From assembly GCA_028722305.1 (NCBI GenBank), contig JAQYHB010000037.1:51959-115958 (forward strand): a stretch of DNA of 64,000 nucleotides. Reading direction: 5' to 3'. The position numbers were made by a program, and so were the translations under genes. The notes beneath the pieces were generated by a model, which made no database searches, was not told the origin of the DNA, and worked only from the letters and a program-made list of their open reading frames with translations. Every line of letters starts with the position of its first letter. Position 1 is the stretch's first letter. The DNA comes from Spirochaetales bacterium (GTDB lineage: Bacteria > Spirochaetota > Spirochaetia > Sphaerochaetales > Sphaerochaetaceae). This document shows, piece after piece, positions 25,334-34,250 of the stretch.

Positions 25334-27757
25334 TCAGATGAACAGGTTGACGTCGCTGGAGCTGGCTGCCTGCATGTAGGTGCCCACTCCGCCGACCTCG
25401 ATGCCGTCAAGCAGCTCCTCTTTGGACAGGCCCATGACGTCCATCGACATCTGGCAGGCGATGAAACGCACTCCCTGACGTTTCGCATCCTCGTACATGG
25501 CCCTCAGCTGGGTGACCTGCTTCGCGCGCATGCGCTTTTGCATCATCCGTTTGCCCATGCCACCCATCTGCATCTTCGAAAGCCCCAGATGGTCCATGTC
25601 CTTGGGAAGCATGGCGCCGAACATCTTTTCCACCGTGCTCTTATGAATGTTCTTTCCTGGCTGCTTCCTCAGTACGGAAAGTCCCCAGAAAGTGAAGAAC
25701 ATCACCGCAGGCTTGCCGCTTGCCGCGGCGCCGTTCGCGAGCACGAAGGCGGCGAAGACCTTGTCGAAGTCGTTGGAGAAGACGATGATTGACGCTCCTT
25801 TCTCCCTAGAGGGTTCGTTGCTTCTTGCCATCGGTTTCATCCCTTTGCGGATATGGGCGATGGTCATGCCGTCGGACCGGGCGGAATCAAGCAACGTGTT
25901 GCCCGTCATGGAACACCAAGAGGCCACGTCATTGACAAACCCGGGATCGGTCGCGTGCACCTCGAGCACCTCCCCTTCCTTCAGCATGTCCATCTTTCCT
26001 TTCAGGGCCACGATGGGACCAGGACAGGATAGCCCGCAGGCGTCAAGGACCAAAGGAGAAGAAATCTCCTGTTCCCTGGGGTTTGTCGGTCCCGCGTTCT
26101 TCAAAACCGTCTCGTGCATCGCGCTCCATGTCTTGTAGCCACCGGTCATGTTCCACACGTTCATGTAGCCATGTTGGCGAAGAATGCGGAGAGCGATGTG
26201 GCCCCTCAGCCCGATGGCGCACATCAGGATGACCGGACGGTCGGTCGGAATCTCCCCCATCCGGTCCCGAATCTCGCGATGGGGAATAGGGAGAGCACCC
26301 GGGTAGGAACCGAGGGCGACCTCGTCAGGAGTCCGCACATCGACGACGAGGGCATGCTCGTCATTCACCATCCTGTCGGCTTCATTCCATGTCACCACCT
26401 GGTCGAGCCCTTCCAGACAGTTGGTGGCGATAAAACCAAGCATGTTGAGGATATCCTTCGCCGAACCGAACGGAGGCGCATAGGCCTGCTCGAATGCTGC
26501 GAGGTCATAGACCGTCCCGCCTTTGGCGATCAGGGCGGAGAGCACATCCACACGGGCCACTACTCCGCCGTAGCCAACCATCTGGCCGCCGAGAAGCCGG
26601 CCGCTCGGTTTCTCATAGACAATCTTTCCCGACAGCGGTTTCGCGCCGGGATAGTAGGAGGCATGGTCCATGCCATGGGTGACGGCGACGGCATACGCAT
26701 AGCCCATCGCCCCAGCCTGCCGCTCGTTGAGCCCGACACTGCCGGCCTCAAGGTCGAACACCTTGGCAATCGAGGCGCCATAGGTTCCGGGATAGGGCGT
26801 GCACGTACCGCTTACCATGCTGTCGGCGCACAGCCGCGCCATCTTGTTGGCCGGTCCGGCAAGCGCCACGGCAATCGGTTTGCCATCGAACGGCGAGGGA
26901 TAGGCGATGGCATCCCCAATCGCATAGATGTGCGGGTCGCTGCTCTGGAACCGTTCGTTGACAAGAATATACCCACGGCCGTCGAGCGCGAGACCGGCAT
27001 CCTTTGCCAGCGAGCTATCGGGGCGCACGCCGATAGCGAGGATGACGAAATCATTTCCTTCCACATCGCCCTTGCTCGTTCTGACGGTTACCACGCTCCC
27101 TTGACGGATGATGGCCTGGACGGATGAAGAAAGATGCAGGTCAATACCGCCGTTTGCAAGCTCCCGATGCACCGATGCCGCCATTTCCGGATCGAGAGTG
27201 GTCATGCACTGGTCCGCAGCCTCCACAAGACTGACCGAGAGGCCCCTTTGGACCAGGTTCTCCGCCATCTCGATGCCGATGAAGCCGCCACCGACCACCG
27301 TGGCCCGCTTCGCCCCCGCGATATGTCCGACAACCTTGTCGATGTCGGGGATGGAGCGGACCGTCAGGACAGCTTCGTCCTCCACTCCGGAAATGGGAGG
27401 AACAAACGGCCTGGCTCCCGGGCTGAGTACCAACTCGTCATAAGGATAGGACGACTCGGCACCATCGGAGACGACCGTGACCAGTTTGCGCTTGGGATCG
27501 ATATGGACCACCTTGCTTTGGGTATGGACGTCGATGCGGAACACATCCCTGAGCGTCTCGACAGGAGTGACCAGCAGGTTCTTCCGGTCTTGGATGACCC
27601 CTCCGGCATAGTACGGCAGTCCGCAATTGGCGAAGCTCACATACGGACCCTGTTCAAACAGGATGATGGTCCCCTCTTCGTCACGCCGCCTGATTCGGGC
27701 GGCTACACCTGCTCCTCCGGCCACTCCACCGACAACGACATAGGTCTTCTTGCTCAT
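25334..27757 (-). CDS. CoA-disulfide/persulfide reductase fused to rhodanese, TusA and DsrE domains
   Basis: The start ATG 27757 follows AAGGAGGAACG. The 807-residue protein holds four modules. Residues 1-450 are a pyridine-nucleotide disulfide reductase (YVVVGGVAGGAGVAARIRRR) with the single catalytic Cys of CoA-disulfide/persulfide reductases in SFANCGLPYY near residue 43. About 465-555 is a rhodanese domain with active loop MCAIGLRG. About 565-640 is a TusA domain with CGLSCPGP. About 655-807 is a DsrE-like domain with IACQMSMDVMG. Together they suggest NAD(P)H-driven reduction and relay of persulfide sulfur, or detoxification of sulfane sulfur. It overlaps the MarR gene by four bases and is controlled with it. 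Confidence 0.9.
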   Translation of the reverse strand: MSKKTYVVVGGVAGGAGVAARIRRRDEEGTIILFEQGPYVSFANCGLPYYAGGVIQDRKNLLVTPVETLRDVFRIDVHTQSKVVHIDPKRKLVTVVSDGAESSYPYDELVLSPGARPFVPPISGVEDEAVLTVRSIPDIDKVVGHIAGAKRATVVGGGFIGIEMAENLVQRGLSVSLVEAADQCMTTLDPEMAASVHRELANGGIDLHLSSSVQAIIRQGSVVTVRTSKGDVEGNDFVILAIGVRPDSSLAKDAGLALDGRGYILVNERFQSSDPHIYAIGDAIAYPSPFDGKPIAVALAGPANKMARLCADSMVSGTCTPYPGTYGASIAKVFDLEAGSVGLNERQAGAMGYAYAVAVTHGMDHASYYPGAKPLSGKIVYEKPSGRLLGGQMVGYGGVVARVDVLSALIAKGGTVYDLAAFEQAYAPPFGSAKDILNMLGFIATNCLEGLDQVVTWNEADRMVNDEHALVVDVRTPDEVALGSYPGALPIPHREIRDRMGEIPTDRPVILMCAIGLRGHIALRILRQHGYMNVWNMTGGYKTWSAMHETVLKNAGPTNPREQEISSPLVLDACGLSCPGPIVALKGKMDMLKEGEVLEVHATDPGFVNDVASWCSMTGNTLLDSARSDGMTIAHIRKGMKPMARSNEPSREKGASIIVFSNDFDKVFAAFVLANGAAASGKPAVMFFTFWGLSVLRKQPGKNIHKSTVEKMFGAMLPKDMDHLGLSKMQMGGMGKRMMQKRMRAKQVTQLRAMYEDAKRQGVRFIACQMSMDVMGLSKEELLDGIEVGGVGTYMQAASSSDVNLFI

Positions 27758-28122
27758 CCTCGTTCCTCCTTGCGGGCTGAAATCATGGATTCGATGTAGG
27801 AAGGAAGCGAGACAGAACCATGATGAATCGCGTCCAGTTTCTCCTTCCCTTTGGCGGTCAGCGTTATGCATACGCTCCTCCGGTCGCGCGCCGAGACTGT
27901 ACGTTCCACCAGTTCCTGCTTCGCAAGTGCATCAAGCAGACGGGTCAGGCGGGAGGGAGAAAGGCGCATCTGAAGGGCCAGAGCACCCGGTTCCCCGTAC
28001 CCGCTTTCCACGGCGCAGAGCACCGACGCCTGCTGGATGGTCAGTCCGTATGCGTCGGAAAGATCCTCTTCCACTTGCTGCAAGTCGCTGGTCAATGTAC
28101 GCAAGGCGCAGAAATCAATCAT
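27754..28122 (-). CDS. MarR-family transcriptional regulator
   Basis: I start the 122-residue protein at ATG 28122, six bases after GGAG, rather than at the ATG 12 bases upstream. The winged helix is QQASVLCAVESGYGEPGALA and LQMRLSPSRLTRLLDALAKQ, with the wing VSARDRRSVCITLTAKGKE, all typical of MarR. It contains Cys in DFCALRT and VLCAVE, so a thiol or persulfide sensing mechanism is possible but not shown. It is transcribed just before the persulfide enzyme and overlaps it by four bases. A 33-bp palindrome lies directly upstream of its ribosome binding site. Confidence 0.9.
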   Translation of the reverse strand: MIDFCALRTLTSDLQQVEEDLSDAYGLTIQQASVLCAVESGYGEPGALALQMRLSPSRLTRLLDALAKQELVERTVSARDRRSVCITLTAKGKEKLDAIHHGSVSLPSYIESMISARKEERG

Positions 28123-28136
28123 GGTCAGCTCCATAT

Positions 28137-28169
28137 ATTTGCTATTAACAATTATTGTTATTAGCAAAT
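28137..28169. promoter_or_regulatory. 33-bp palindromic operator for the MarR regulator
   Basis: The arms are 16 bases each around a single centre base at 28153 and pair at 15 of 16 positions; the left arm begins ATTTGCTATTAACAAT. It is 15 bases upstream of the MarR start and, being AT-rich, also covers the likely promoter, so autorepression of the operon is probable. Confidence 0.8.
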
Positions 28170-28203
28170 TACATTCAAGGCTACTCCCTTGTCAAGGTTC
28201 CTT

Positions 28204-29229
28204 TCATCCTGCGAAGGTGATTTCCTGCTTGTCCGCGTCAACCACAGCATCCACCCCGAAGGGAATGATGCAACGGGGAGACGCATGACCGACATTGATG
28301 TTCGTGACAATGGGCAGTACCGGGTCGTTGACGACCTCTTTGAGAATCCTTTTGTATTCGGTGGCATACGTGTCATCCTGAGGCTTTCCCGCCAACACCC
28401 CGGAAACGACGCGGAAAACTCCTGTCTGCTTGAGGGCCTCGACCATCCGGTGGTATTCCGCGGGGACAGGCTGGTTCTCGCTGGTCTCCAACAGCAGGAT
28501 CTTTCCCTTCCAATCATCAAGACGAGGGAACAGCTGGTATCGGCCGCCCATCGCTACGGAATCCGCATGCCGTTCATTGTTGAAGATGTCGAAGAGGGTG
28601 TCGATGCAACCACCCAGGATCTTACCCCGAAAGACCGGAGAGCCCTGGAGCACCTCGAATCCCTGGTTGGCATGTTGGGGCATAGGCTTTCCTATGCTGG
28701 ATTCGCTGAAATCCTTCCGCGCCTCATACCACACATCGCTCGGAACAATCCGGGAAATGGTCCCCGTGCGGACCAGCTCTTCGAAGTACTGCCTGGTATA
28801 GGGGATCATCTCGTTGTCCAACTCACATATGTCCGGCAGGAACGCCTGCCCATAGAACGAGTCGAGCCCCACCTTGTGCAGCATGAGATGGATCATGGTC
28901 GCATCCGAGAAACCAAGGAACACCTTCTTGGAGACCGCTCGTTGCAGTTCATCATGGTCGAACAGGTAGGGAAGCATCCGGTACGAATCGACACCCCCAA
29001 TCGCGCAAAGGATCATGTCGGTGTCGCTTTGAAAAGCATCCAGCAGGTCTTCGGCCCTCTTTTCAGGATGCGCCTGGAGGAAGGAGACTCCGCACAAGGC
29101 GTGCCTGGAAAAATGCGCATGGATACCATATGCCTCCAGCCGGCGGAGGCCGATGCGCACCTCATGCTGGACAAAGGGCTCCCCCACTACCCCGCTGGAC
29201 AAACTCACAATCGTGATATCCTTGATCAT
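28204..29229 (-). CDS. S66 family peptidase (LD-carboxypeptidase / MccF-like)
   Basis: The start ATG 29229 follows AGGAGG. The 341-residue cytosolic protein shows the S66 features: AIGGVDSYRMLPYL, nucleophile Ser in FLGFSDATMIHL near residue 111, GGCIDTLFDI, catalytic Glu in ILLLETSENQP and His in NINVGHASPR near the end. LdcA trims L,D-peptide bonds in recycled murein peptides, and MccF cleaves microcin C-like acyl nucleotides; the length and FSDAT pattern are closer to the MccF branch. It is divergent from an ABC operon and shares the CACAAT/ATTGTG elements with it, so its substrate may be linked to that uptake system. Confidence 0.85.
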   Translation of the reverse strand: MIKDITIVSLSSGVVGEPFVQHEVRIGLRRLEAYGIHAHFSRHALCGVSFLQAHPEKRAEDLLDAFQSDTDMILCAIGGVDSYRMLPYLFDHDELQRAVSKKVFLGFSDATMIHLMLHKVGLDSFYGQAFLPDICELDNEMIPYTRQYFEELVRTGTISRIVPSDVWYEARKDFSESSIGKPMPQHANQGFEVLQGSPVFRGKILGGCIDTLFDIFNNERHADSVAMGGRYQLFPRLDDWKGKILLLETSENQPVPAEYHRMVEALKQTGVFRVVSGVLAGKPQDDTYATEYKRILKEVVNDPVLPIVTNINVGHASPRCIIPFGVDAVVDADKQEITFAG

Positions 29230-29278
29230 CTGGGCCTCCTGACCAGGAATGTGGCATAATCTGCAGAAACAAGCAACA

Positions 29279-29307
29279 CACAATTCTTGTTCGGAAATAG
29301 CATTGTG
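29279..29307 (-). promoter_or_regulatory. Inverted repeat at the S66 peptidase promoter
   Basis: CACAAT (29279-29284) and ATTGTG (29302-29307) face each other across 17 bases. On the minus strand TTGTGT within the proximal arm can serve as a -35 box, with a weak ATTATG 17 bases on. The same arrangement occurs at the divergent ABC promoter. Confidence 0.4.
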
Positions 29308-29455
29308 TTCTTCACGCCAAGTTCGTATGCTTCTCTGTCCCGGTCCGTTGCTGGTATACCGAGACAACTCATACTCTTGCCAGTCTCTCCTCGCCGCTAG
29401 AAACGACCCACTCAAATGGAGAGTCCTTGTCTTCCGCCCAGCAAGAACAAAAAAA

Positions 29456-29511
29456 CACAATGTTAAGACAAGAATACACACATTGTGAAGTTCGGTGTCC
29501 AGGAATACAAT
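29456..29511 (+). promoter_or_regulatory. ABC/two-component operon promoter with inverted repeat
   Basis: CACAATG (29456-29462) and CATTGTG (29481-29487) are perfect inverted arms 18 bases apart. TTGTGA (29483-29488), inside the right arm, and TACAAT (29506-29511) form a -35/-10 pair with 17-base spacing. The start codon is at 29540. The regulator may be the AraC-type response regulator encoded in the same operon. The remaining sequence between 29308 and 29455 shows no gene or other signal. Confidence 0.55.
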
Positions 29512-29539
29512 GAAACGAAACATATTGAGAGGTTTTGTT

Positions 29540-30823
29540 ATGAAGAAAATCATTTGTTCTCTTCTGGTGTGCGCCCTGGCTTCTCAGATTTTTGCCAATG
29601 GAACGGCAGAAAAAACGGCAGCCACACGTTCGAATCAACCGGAAACCGTGACCATCCGCCTTGTCCACTACATGGGGGAGCAGGCGAAGCGGGACGCTCT
29701 TGCCAAGATGATCGAGGTCTATCAGAAAGACCATCCGAATGTGAAGGTCGACATCGAGACCGTCAATTCCTCCTCATATCTCGCCTCGTACAAGAACTAC
29801 ATCGCGGCAGGCGATATGCCGGACATCCTGTTTGGAAAACCGCAGAACCTGACCGAATTCGTCAAAGCCGGATACTTCAAGGATCTCGCCAACGAAGACT
29901 ACATGATGAACGTGCTCTCCATTCTGAAAGACGAATGCACGGTCAACGGCGGTGTGTACGGATTCCCCATCGACGCGCAAGTCAAGGGTGTGTTCTACAA
30001 CAAGAAGATGTTTGCGGATGCCGGTGTGCAGGTTCCGACCACCAAAGACGCATTCTTCCAAGTCTGCGACACCTTCAAGGCGAAAGGGATCCATCCGCTG
30101 ATCCATCCCTACAACTTCATCCACGGCGTGTTCCATGAACTCGACGCGTTCTTCACCCCTGAAGCCGCGGCAACTGGCAACGGCCAGGTCTGGATGGACT
30201 CCCAGAGCGGGAAAGCCAATCTCTCCGACAACCGGATGATGCACGAAGCGCTCGAGGAGTTCAACAAACTGGTTTCCTACAAGGATCCCGGCGACACCGC
30301 TGTCGACCAGCCGCAGGGCATCCAGAATCTCGCTGCCGGCCAGAGGCCGATGTACATCAACGGTGGCTGGCTGATGGGTGATGTGATGGCCGCCGCACCG
30401 GATGGCGATTTCGGACTCTTCCCGATGCCGTGGTCGAACAATCCCAAGGAGAACAAACTGTGGGTCGGCATCGATGACTGCTTCATCGTTTCCGCTTCCA
30501 CGAAACACCCGCAGGAAGTCCACGACCTGCTCGCCTCGTTCGCCAGTCAGGAATCATCCGAAATCTGGCTCGACACGGCGAAGCTGATGAGCAGCAACAC
30601 GAAGGTCTCCACCGAGAACGCAAACGGGCTCATCCAGGCAATCAAAGGGTATTTCGACACGAACCAGATTGTCTCCAAGAGCCTGGTTCCCGATTACACC
30701 AGCGAGTACTCCACCGCATTCCGGACCCAGCTCCAGTATTTCGTGACGCTTGACGATTCCCAGCGCAATGTCGACACGTTCCTCAAAGAGGTCGACAAGG
30801 AAATCGCCTCCATCAGGCAGTAA
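29540..30823 (+). CDS. Sugar ABC transporter substrate-binding protein
   Basis: Start at ATG 29540 after GAGAGG. The 427-residue protein has a signal peptide ending QIFA|NGTAEK, a junction typical of spirochaete binding proteins, and a family 1 fold: TVTIRLVHYMGEQAKRDALA, GDMPDILFGKPQNLTEFVKA, YNKKMFADAGVQVP and NGGWLMGDVMAAAP. It should capture an oligosaccharide in the periplasm for the next two permeases. A CE15-like esterase at the end of the operon makes glucuronoxylan fragments a reasonable guess for the ligand. A stem-loop after its stop could raise its transcript level over the permeases. Confidence 0.9.
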   Translation: MKKIICSLLVCALASQIFANGTAEKTAATRSNQPETVTIRLVHYMGEQAKRDALAKMIEVYQKDHPNVKVDIETVNSSSYLASYKNYIAAGDMPDILFGKPQNLTEFVKAGYFKDLANEDYMMNVLSILKDECTVNGGVYGFPIDAQVKGVFYNKKMFADAGVQVPTTKDAFFQVCDTFKAKGIHPLIHPYNFIHGVFHELDAFFTPEAAATGNGQVWMDSQSGKANLSDNRMMHEALEEFNKLVSYKDPGDTAVDQPQGIQNLAAGQRPMYINGGWLMGDVMAAAPDGDFGLFPMPWSNNPKENKLWVGIDDCFIVSASTKHPQEVHDLLASFASQESSEIWLDTAKLMSSNTKVSTENANGLIQAIKGYFDTNQIVSKSLVPDYTSEYSTAFRTQLQYFVTLDDSQRNVDTFLKEVDKEIASIRQ

Positions 30824-30831
30824 GAATCCTT

Positions 30832-30857
30832 CTCCCACGTCATGCGTGGCGTGGGAG
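30832..30857 (+). terminator. Stem-loop between binding-protein and permease genes
   Basis: A perfect 8-bp stem CTCCCACG/CGTGGGAG (30832-30839 and 30850-30857) is followed by CTTTCCCGTTT. It sits 9 bases after the binding-protein stop and before the permease start, where such structures act as partial terminators or RNA stabilisers. Confidence 0.55.
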
Positions 30858-30889
30858 CTTTCCCGTTTCCAGTTTGCAGGATGCAAAAT

Positions 30890-31747
30890 ATGCTATCTCA
30901 TAAAACAATCCGGCGTTTTGAGGAATTCACGTTCGTCATGCCGGCTCTGATTCTTTTCCTAGCTTTTGTGGTCTATCCCTTTTTCAGCGGGTTTCCCCTT
31001 TCCTTTTACAAGTGGGATGGAATGAGTCCTCAGAAGACGTTCGTCGGCCTCAATAATTACCTCCGGTTCTTTCAGGACCGCAATGTGGGAAACGCCGTAA
31101 AGAACACCCTGGTCTTCACCATCCTGTCCATGGTCTGTTCGAACCTCATAGGCCTGTCTCTCGCCCTGTTGCTCCACCGGAGCACCCGGTTCAACAGCGT
31201 ATGCAGGACCATCATTTTCGTGCCCTATTGTCTCAGCCTTGTCCTTTCGTCCTATATCTGGCGCTATGTATACAGCGATGTCTTTTACGGGATGTTTCAC
31301 ATTCCAAGCCCACTGGGATCCACGGAATGGGTCATGCTCGGCCTCTCCGTCATCGCAATCTGGAGGGATTGCAGCTACTGCATGGTCGTGTACATCGCGG
31401 CCATCCAAGGCATTTCTCCCCATTTCTACGAGGCTGCCCAGATAGAGGGGTGTCCTCGGGTGCGCCAGTTCTTTTCCATCACGCTTCCGATGATAGGACC
31501 GGCAATCACCTCCAACTTCACCCTGTTGCTTGCGTGGGGCATGAAGGTGTTCGACTACCCGATGGCTGCCACGGCCGGAGGCCCAGGCCGGGCATCGGAA
31601 ACTGTTGCCATGCTCATATACAACAACCTTTTCGTCTATTTCAAAGCGGGATACGGGCAAGCGGTCGCAGTCATTTTCACTGCAATGATCTTTGTCTGCA
31701 GCACTGGTCTTTCCCGGACGCTCCGCAAAAGGGAGGTCGAACTCTGA
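30890..31747 (+). CDS. Sugar ABC transporter permease (MalF/UgpA type)
   Basis: I take ATG 30890, eight bases after AGGA; ATG 30881 is possible. The 285-residue protein has six helices, beginning EEFTFVMPALILFLAFVVYP, and the EAA loop FYEAAQIEGCPRVRQFFSIT near residue 180. It forms the channel with the next permease, whose start codon overlaps its stop codon (TGATG). The second transmembrane region VFTILSMVCSNLIGLSLALL is typical of the family. Confidence 0.9.
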   Translation: MLSHKTIRRFEEFTFVMPALILFLAFVVYPFFSGFPLSFYKWDGMSPQKTFVGLNNYLRFFQDRNVGNAVKNTLVFTILSMVCSNLIGLSLALLLHRSTRFNSVCRTIIFVPYCLSLVLSSYIWRYVYSDVFYGMFHIPSPLGSTEWVMLGLSVIAIWRDCSYCMVVYIAAIQGISPHFYEAAQIEGCPRVRQFFSITLPMIGPAITSNFTLLLAWGMKVFDYPMAATAGGPGRASETVAMLIYNNLFVYFKAGYGQAVAVIFTAMIFVCSTGLSRTLRKREVEL

Positions 31748-32583
31748 TGCTGAAAAGAACCAACCATCCCGTCCAGGCGATCCTTTTGGACCTGCTCCGC
31801 TGTTTCGTCACGCTGGTCATCTTCGCGCCTTTCTATATTGCGATCATCTATTCGGTCAAATCGAAACCGGAACTCGTCACCAACCGTCTGGCTTGGCCGA
31901 AAACCATCCACTGGGAGAATTTCACGACTGCCATCAGGGTCTCCAACTTCGGGCTCGCCTTGAAGAACAGCGCGGTCACTACCGTCATTTCCGTGGTATG
32001 CATCACGCTCGTCTGCTCGATGGCAGCCTACATCATCGCCAGGAAGAACAACCGGTTCTACAATTTCCTGTATTACGTCTTCCTTGGAGCGATGATCATC
32101 CCATTCCAGTCCATCATGACCCCGTTGTACGTGATGATGAAGCAGATGGGCCTGCTCAACACACTGCTGGGGTTCGTGTTGATCAAAATCAGTTTCCAGA
32201 TCGCGTTCACTGTCTTGCTGGTGACGGGATTCGTGAAAACGGTACCCAGGGATCTGGAGGAGGCCGCATCCATCGATGGATACAACATCTACCAGGTATT
32301 CGCAAGGATTGTGCTGCCGCTCATGCAACCGATCATTCTTACCTCGGTAGTCCTCAATGCCCTCAACGTGTGGAATGACTTCCAGACATCCCTCACCTTC
32401 CTCCAGAAAAAGGAAGTGAGGACCGTCCCCTTGACGCAGTATTTCTTTTTTGGAGAGAACAATATCGAGTTGGGACTTGCTTTTGCTCTTTTCATGATCA
32501 GCATGATTCCGGTTCTTGTCCTGTACTTCGCATTGCAAAAGTACATCATCAGCGGTATCACCGCCGGCAGCGTGAAAGGATGA
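31747..32583 (+). CDS. Sugar ABC transporter permease (MalG/UgpE type)
   Basis: The 278-residue protein starts at ATG 31747 inside the stop of the first permease. It has six helices and an EAA loop DLEEAASIDGYNIYQVFARI near residue 165; the end IISGITAGSVKG is the classic C-terminus of this group. Its last codons overlap the histidine kinase start. With no ATPase in the operon, a shared ATPase encoded elsewhere is expected. Confidence 0.9.
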   Translation: MLKRTNHPVQAILLDLLRCFVTLVIFAPFYIAIIYSVKSKPELVTNRLAWPKTIHWENFTTAIRVSNFGLALKNSAVTTVISVVCITLVCSMAAYIIARKNNRFYNFLYYVFLGAMIIPFQSIMTPLYVMMKQMGLLNTLLGFVLIKISFQIAFTVLLVTGFVKTVPRDLEEAASIDGYNIYQVFARIVLPLMQPIILTSVVLNALNVWNDFQTSLTFLQKKEVRTVPLTQYFFFGENNIELGLAFALFMISMIPVLVLYFALQKYIISGITAGSVKG

Positions 32584-34250
32584 TGGGCAAAAGGAATCCG
32601 TCGCTTTTCCGGGAAATTTCCGGACTTTATGCGGTCTTTTTCACCCTTTTCGCCATTTTCTTCACCGTGTTCACGCTTTTCAACAGAAGGGTTTTTCTGG
32701 AAGAGACGAAAAGGGCCGCAGGAAACACGGTCGATGCCGTAGCGCGGAACGTGGATGCGATACTGGAAAATATCGAACGGCAGAGTTTCTCCGCTCCACT
32801 GCTCATGGGCCAATTCGGGGAGATTCTGGGACGAGAAGATCTTTCCGATCAAATCAAGCTCATTTCCATCACGAAGGCCCTGGAGCAGGAAGCCTCTCTG
32901 GGGAACAATCTGCTCTGGTCTTCCGTAATCGATAACGAAGGCAAGGTCTTTCGGTACGGCAGGCAGGCACCGGACGATGACGCCATTTTCCATGTCATCG
33001 CGGCACACGAAGAGGAATTCCACAATCCATCCGGAGCTGTTCTCTGCACGCACGGACCTTCCGAAGAATTCCTCTGCATACGCTCCATCTTCGATGGCAA
33101 CTCTTTCCGTTTCGTTGGAACCTTCGTAGCCGCCATGGACACAAGGAAACTTGACGGATTCTTCGAGGAACTGAGCAGGAAAACGAACAACGTCTATACC
33201 ATCAAGGATGCGGATGGAGTCACACTGTATGGTCAGACAGGCCAAATGGAAAGCAAGGATTCCTTTTCCGTCGAGGCGCCTCTGTCGTACGGGCACCTGA
33301 CATTGCTGCAAACCATCAATCCCAAAACGCAGAACTTCGCGTTGCGCTGGTCGTTCAATTTCCTGCTTTTCCTCACCTGTCTCTTCGTTTCCATTACGCT
33401 CCTTATCCTTCTCTTCGTGTTCCGGAGGCTGCACAAGGAAATCTCGGCAATCCTCAGCCAGGTCGAACAAATCTCCGGGGGAAACTTCTCCCCAGAAGTA
33501 GCTCCTGTACGTTTCCACAAAGAGCTTTCCATCCTTTCCGAAGGCCTGGTGGAATCCGGGAAAAGGATCCAGAAGCTGATGGAGGAGAACGCATCGAAGG
33601 AACTGGCACGCCAGCAGACGGAATACCAGTATCTGATGGCGCGGTACGGCATGCTCCAAGCCCAGGTCAACCCTCATTTCCTCTACAACGTCCTTGAGTC
33701 CATCAATGCCCAGGCCCAGCTGGCGGGCGATTATGCCACTTCCGACATGATCTGCAAGCTGGCCGAGTTCTACCGGATGATGTTCGGCTATTCCGGAAAG
33801 GAGTGGCTGCTCTCCCAGGAAGTCTCCTTGATTGAAGACTATCTCGGCCTGTACCAATCCATCTATCCGGACCGTTTCACCATCAACATCCGCGTCGATG
33901 ATGCCGCGGCTGGCCAGACGATTCCTTCCCTCATCCTGCAACCGCTCGTGGAGAATTCCATCGTCCATGGTTTCGCCCGGAAAATAGGTGTATGCCGGCT
34001 CGAGCTCGACTGTCTGAAGAGGCAGGGCGTCCTCTCCCTCACCATAGCCGACAACGGAACAGGAATGTCGCAAGAGAGAATCGAGGAAATCCTCCAGCCA
34101 ACATTCCAGCCGAAAAAGAACCGGATGGGCATCGCGAACGTGAAAGAACGCCTTCTTCTTGCCTATGGGAACAGGGCTACGCTCGCAATCCAATCTTTCC
34201 CCGAGGCAGGCACGAAGGTCATCATAACGATCGAGGATCAGAATGGATAG
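32580..34250 (+). CDS. Sensor histidine kinase (YesM-like)
   Basis: The 556-residue protein has one membrane helix near residues 15-35, an extracytoplasmic sensor region to about 255 and a second helix (SFNFLLFLTCLFVSITLLIL) near 258-280, followed by a HAMP-like linker. The His_kinase domain has its phospho-accepting His in QAQVNPHFLYNVLESI near residue 364, with the PSLILQPLVENSIVHGF N-box and ADNGTGM G-box of the LytS/YesM group. It should sense the sugar or its binding protein outside the membrane and phosphorylate the next gene's product. It overlaps the permease before and the regulator after, so sensor and transporter are coupled. Confidence 0.92.
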   Translation: MMGKRNPSLFREISGLYAVFFTLFAIFFTVFTLFNRRVFLEETKRAAGNTVDAVARNVDAILENIERQSFSAPLLMGQFGEILGREDLSDQIKLISITKALEQEASLGNNLLWSSVIDNEGKVFRYGRQAPDDDAIFHVIAAHEEEFHNPSGAVLCTHGPSEEFLCIRSIFDGNSFRFVGTFVAAMDTRKLDGFFEELSRKTNNVYTIKDADGVTLYGQTGQMESKDSFSVEAPLSYGHLTLLQTINPKTQNFALRWSFNFLLFLTCLFVSITLLILLFVFRRLHKEISAILSQVEQISGGNFSPEVAPVRFHKELSILSEGLVESGKRIQKLMEENASKELARQQTEYQYLMARYGMLQAQVNPHFLYNVLESINAQAQLAGDYATSDMICKLAEFYRMMFGYSGKEWLLSQEVSLIEDYLGLYQSIYPDRFTINIRVDDAAAGQTIPSLILQPLVENSIVHGFARKIGVCRLELDCLKRQGVLSLTIADNGTGMSQERIEEILQPTFQPKKNRMGIANVKERLLLAYGNRATLAIQSFPEAGTKVIITIEDQNG

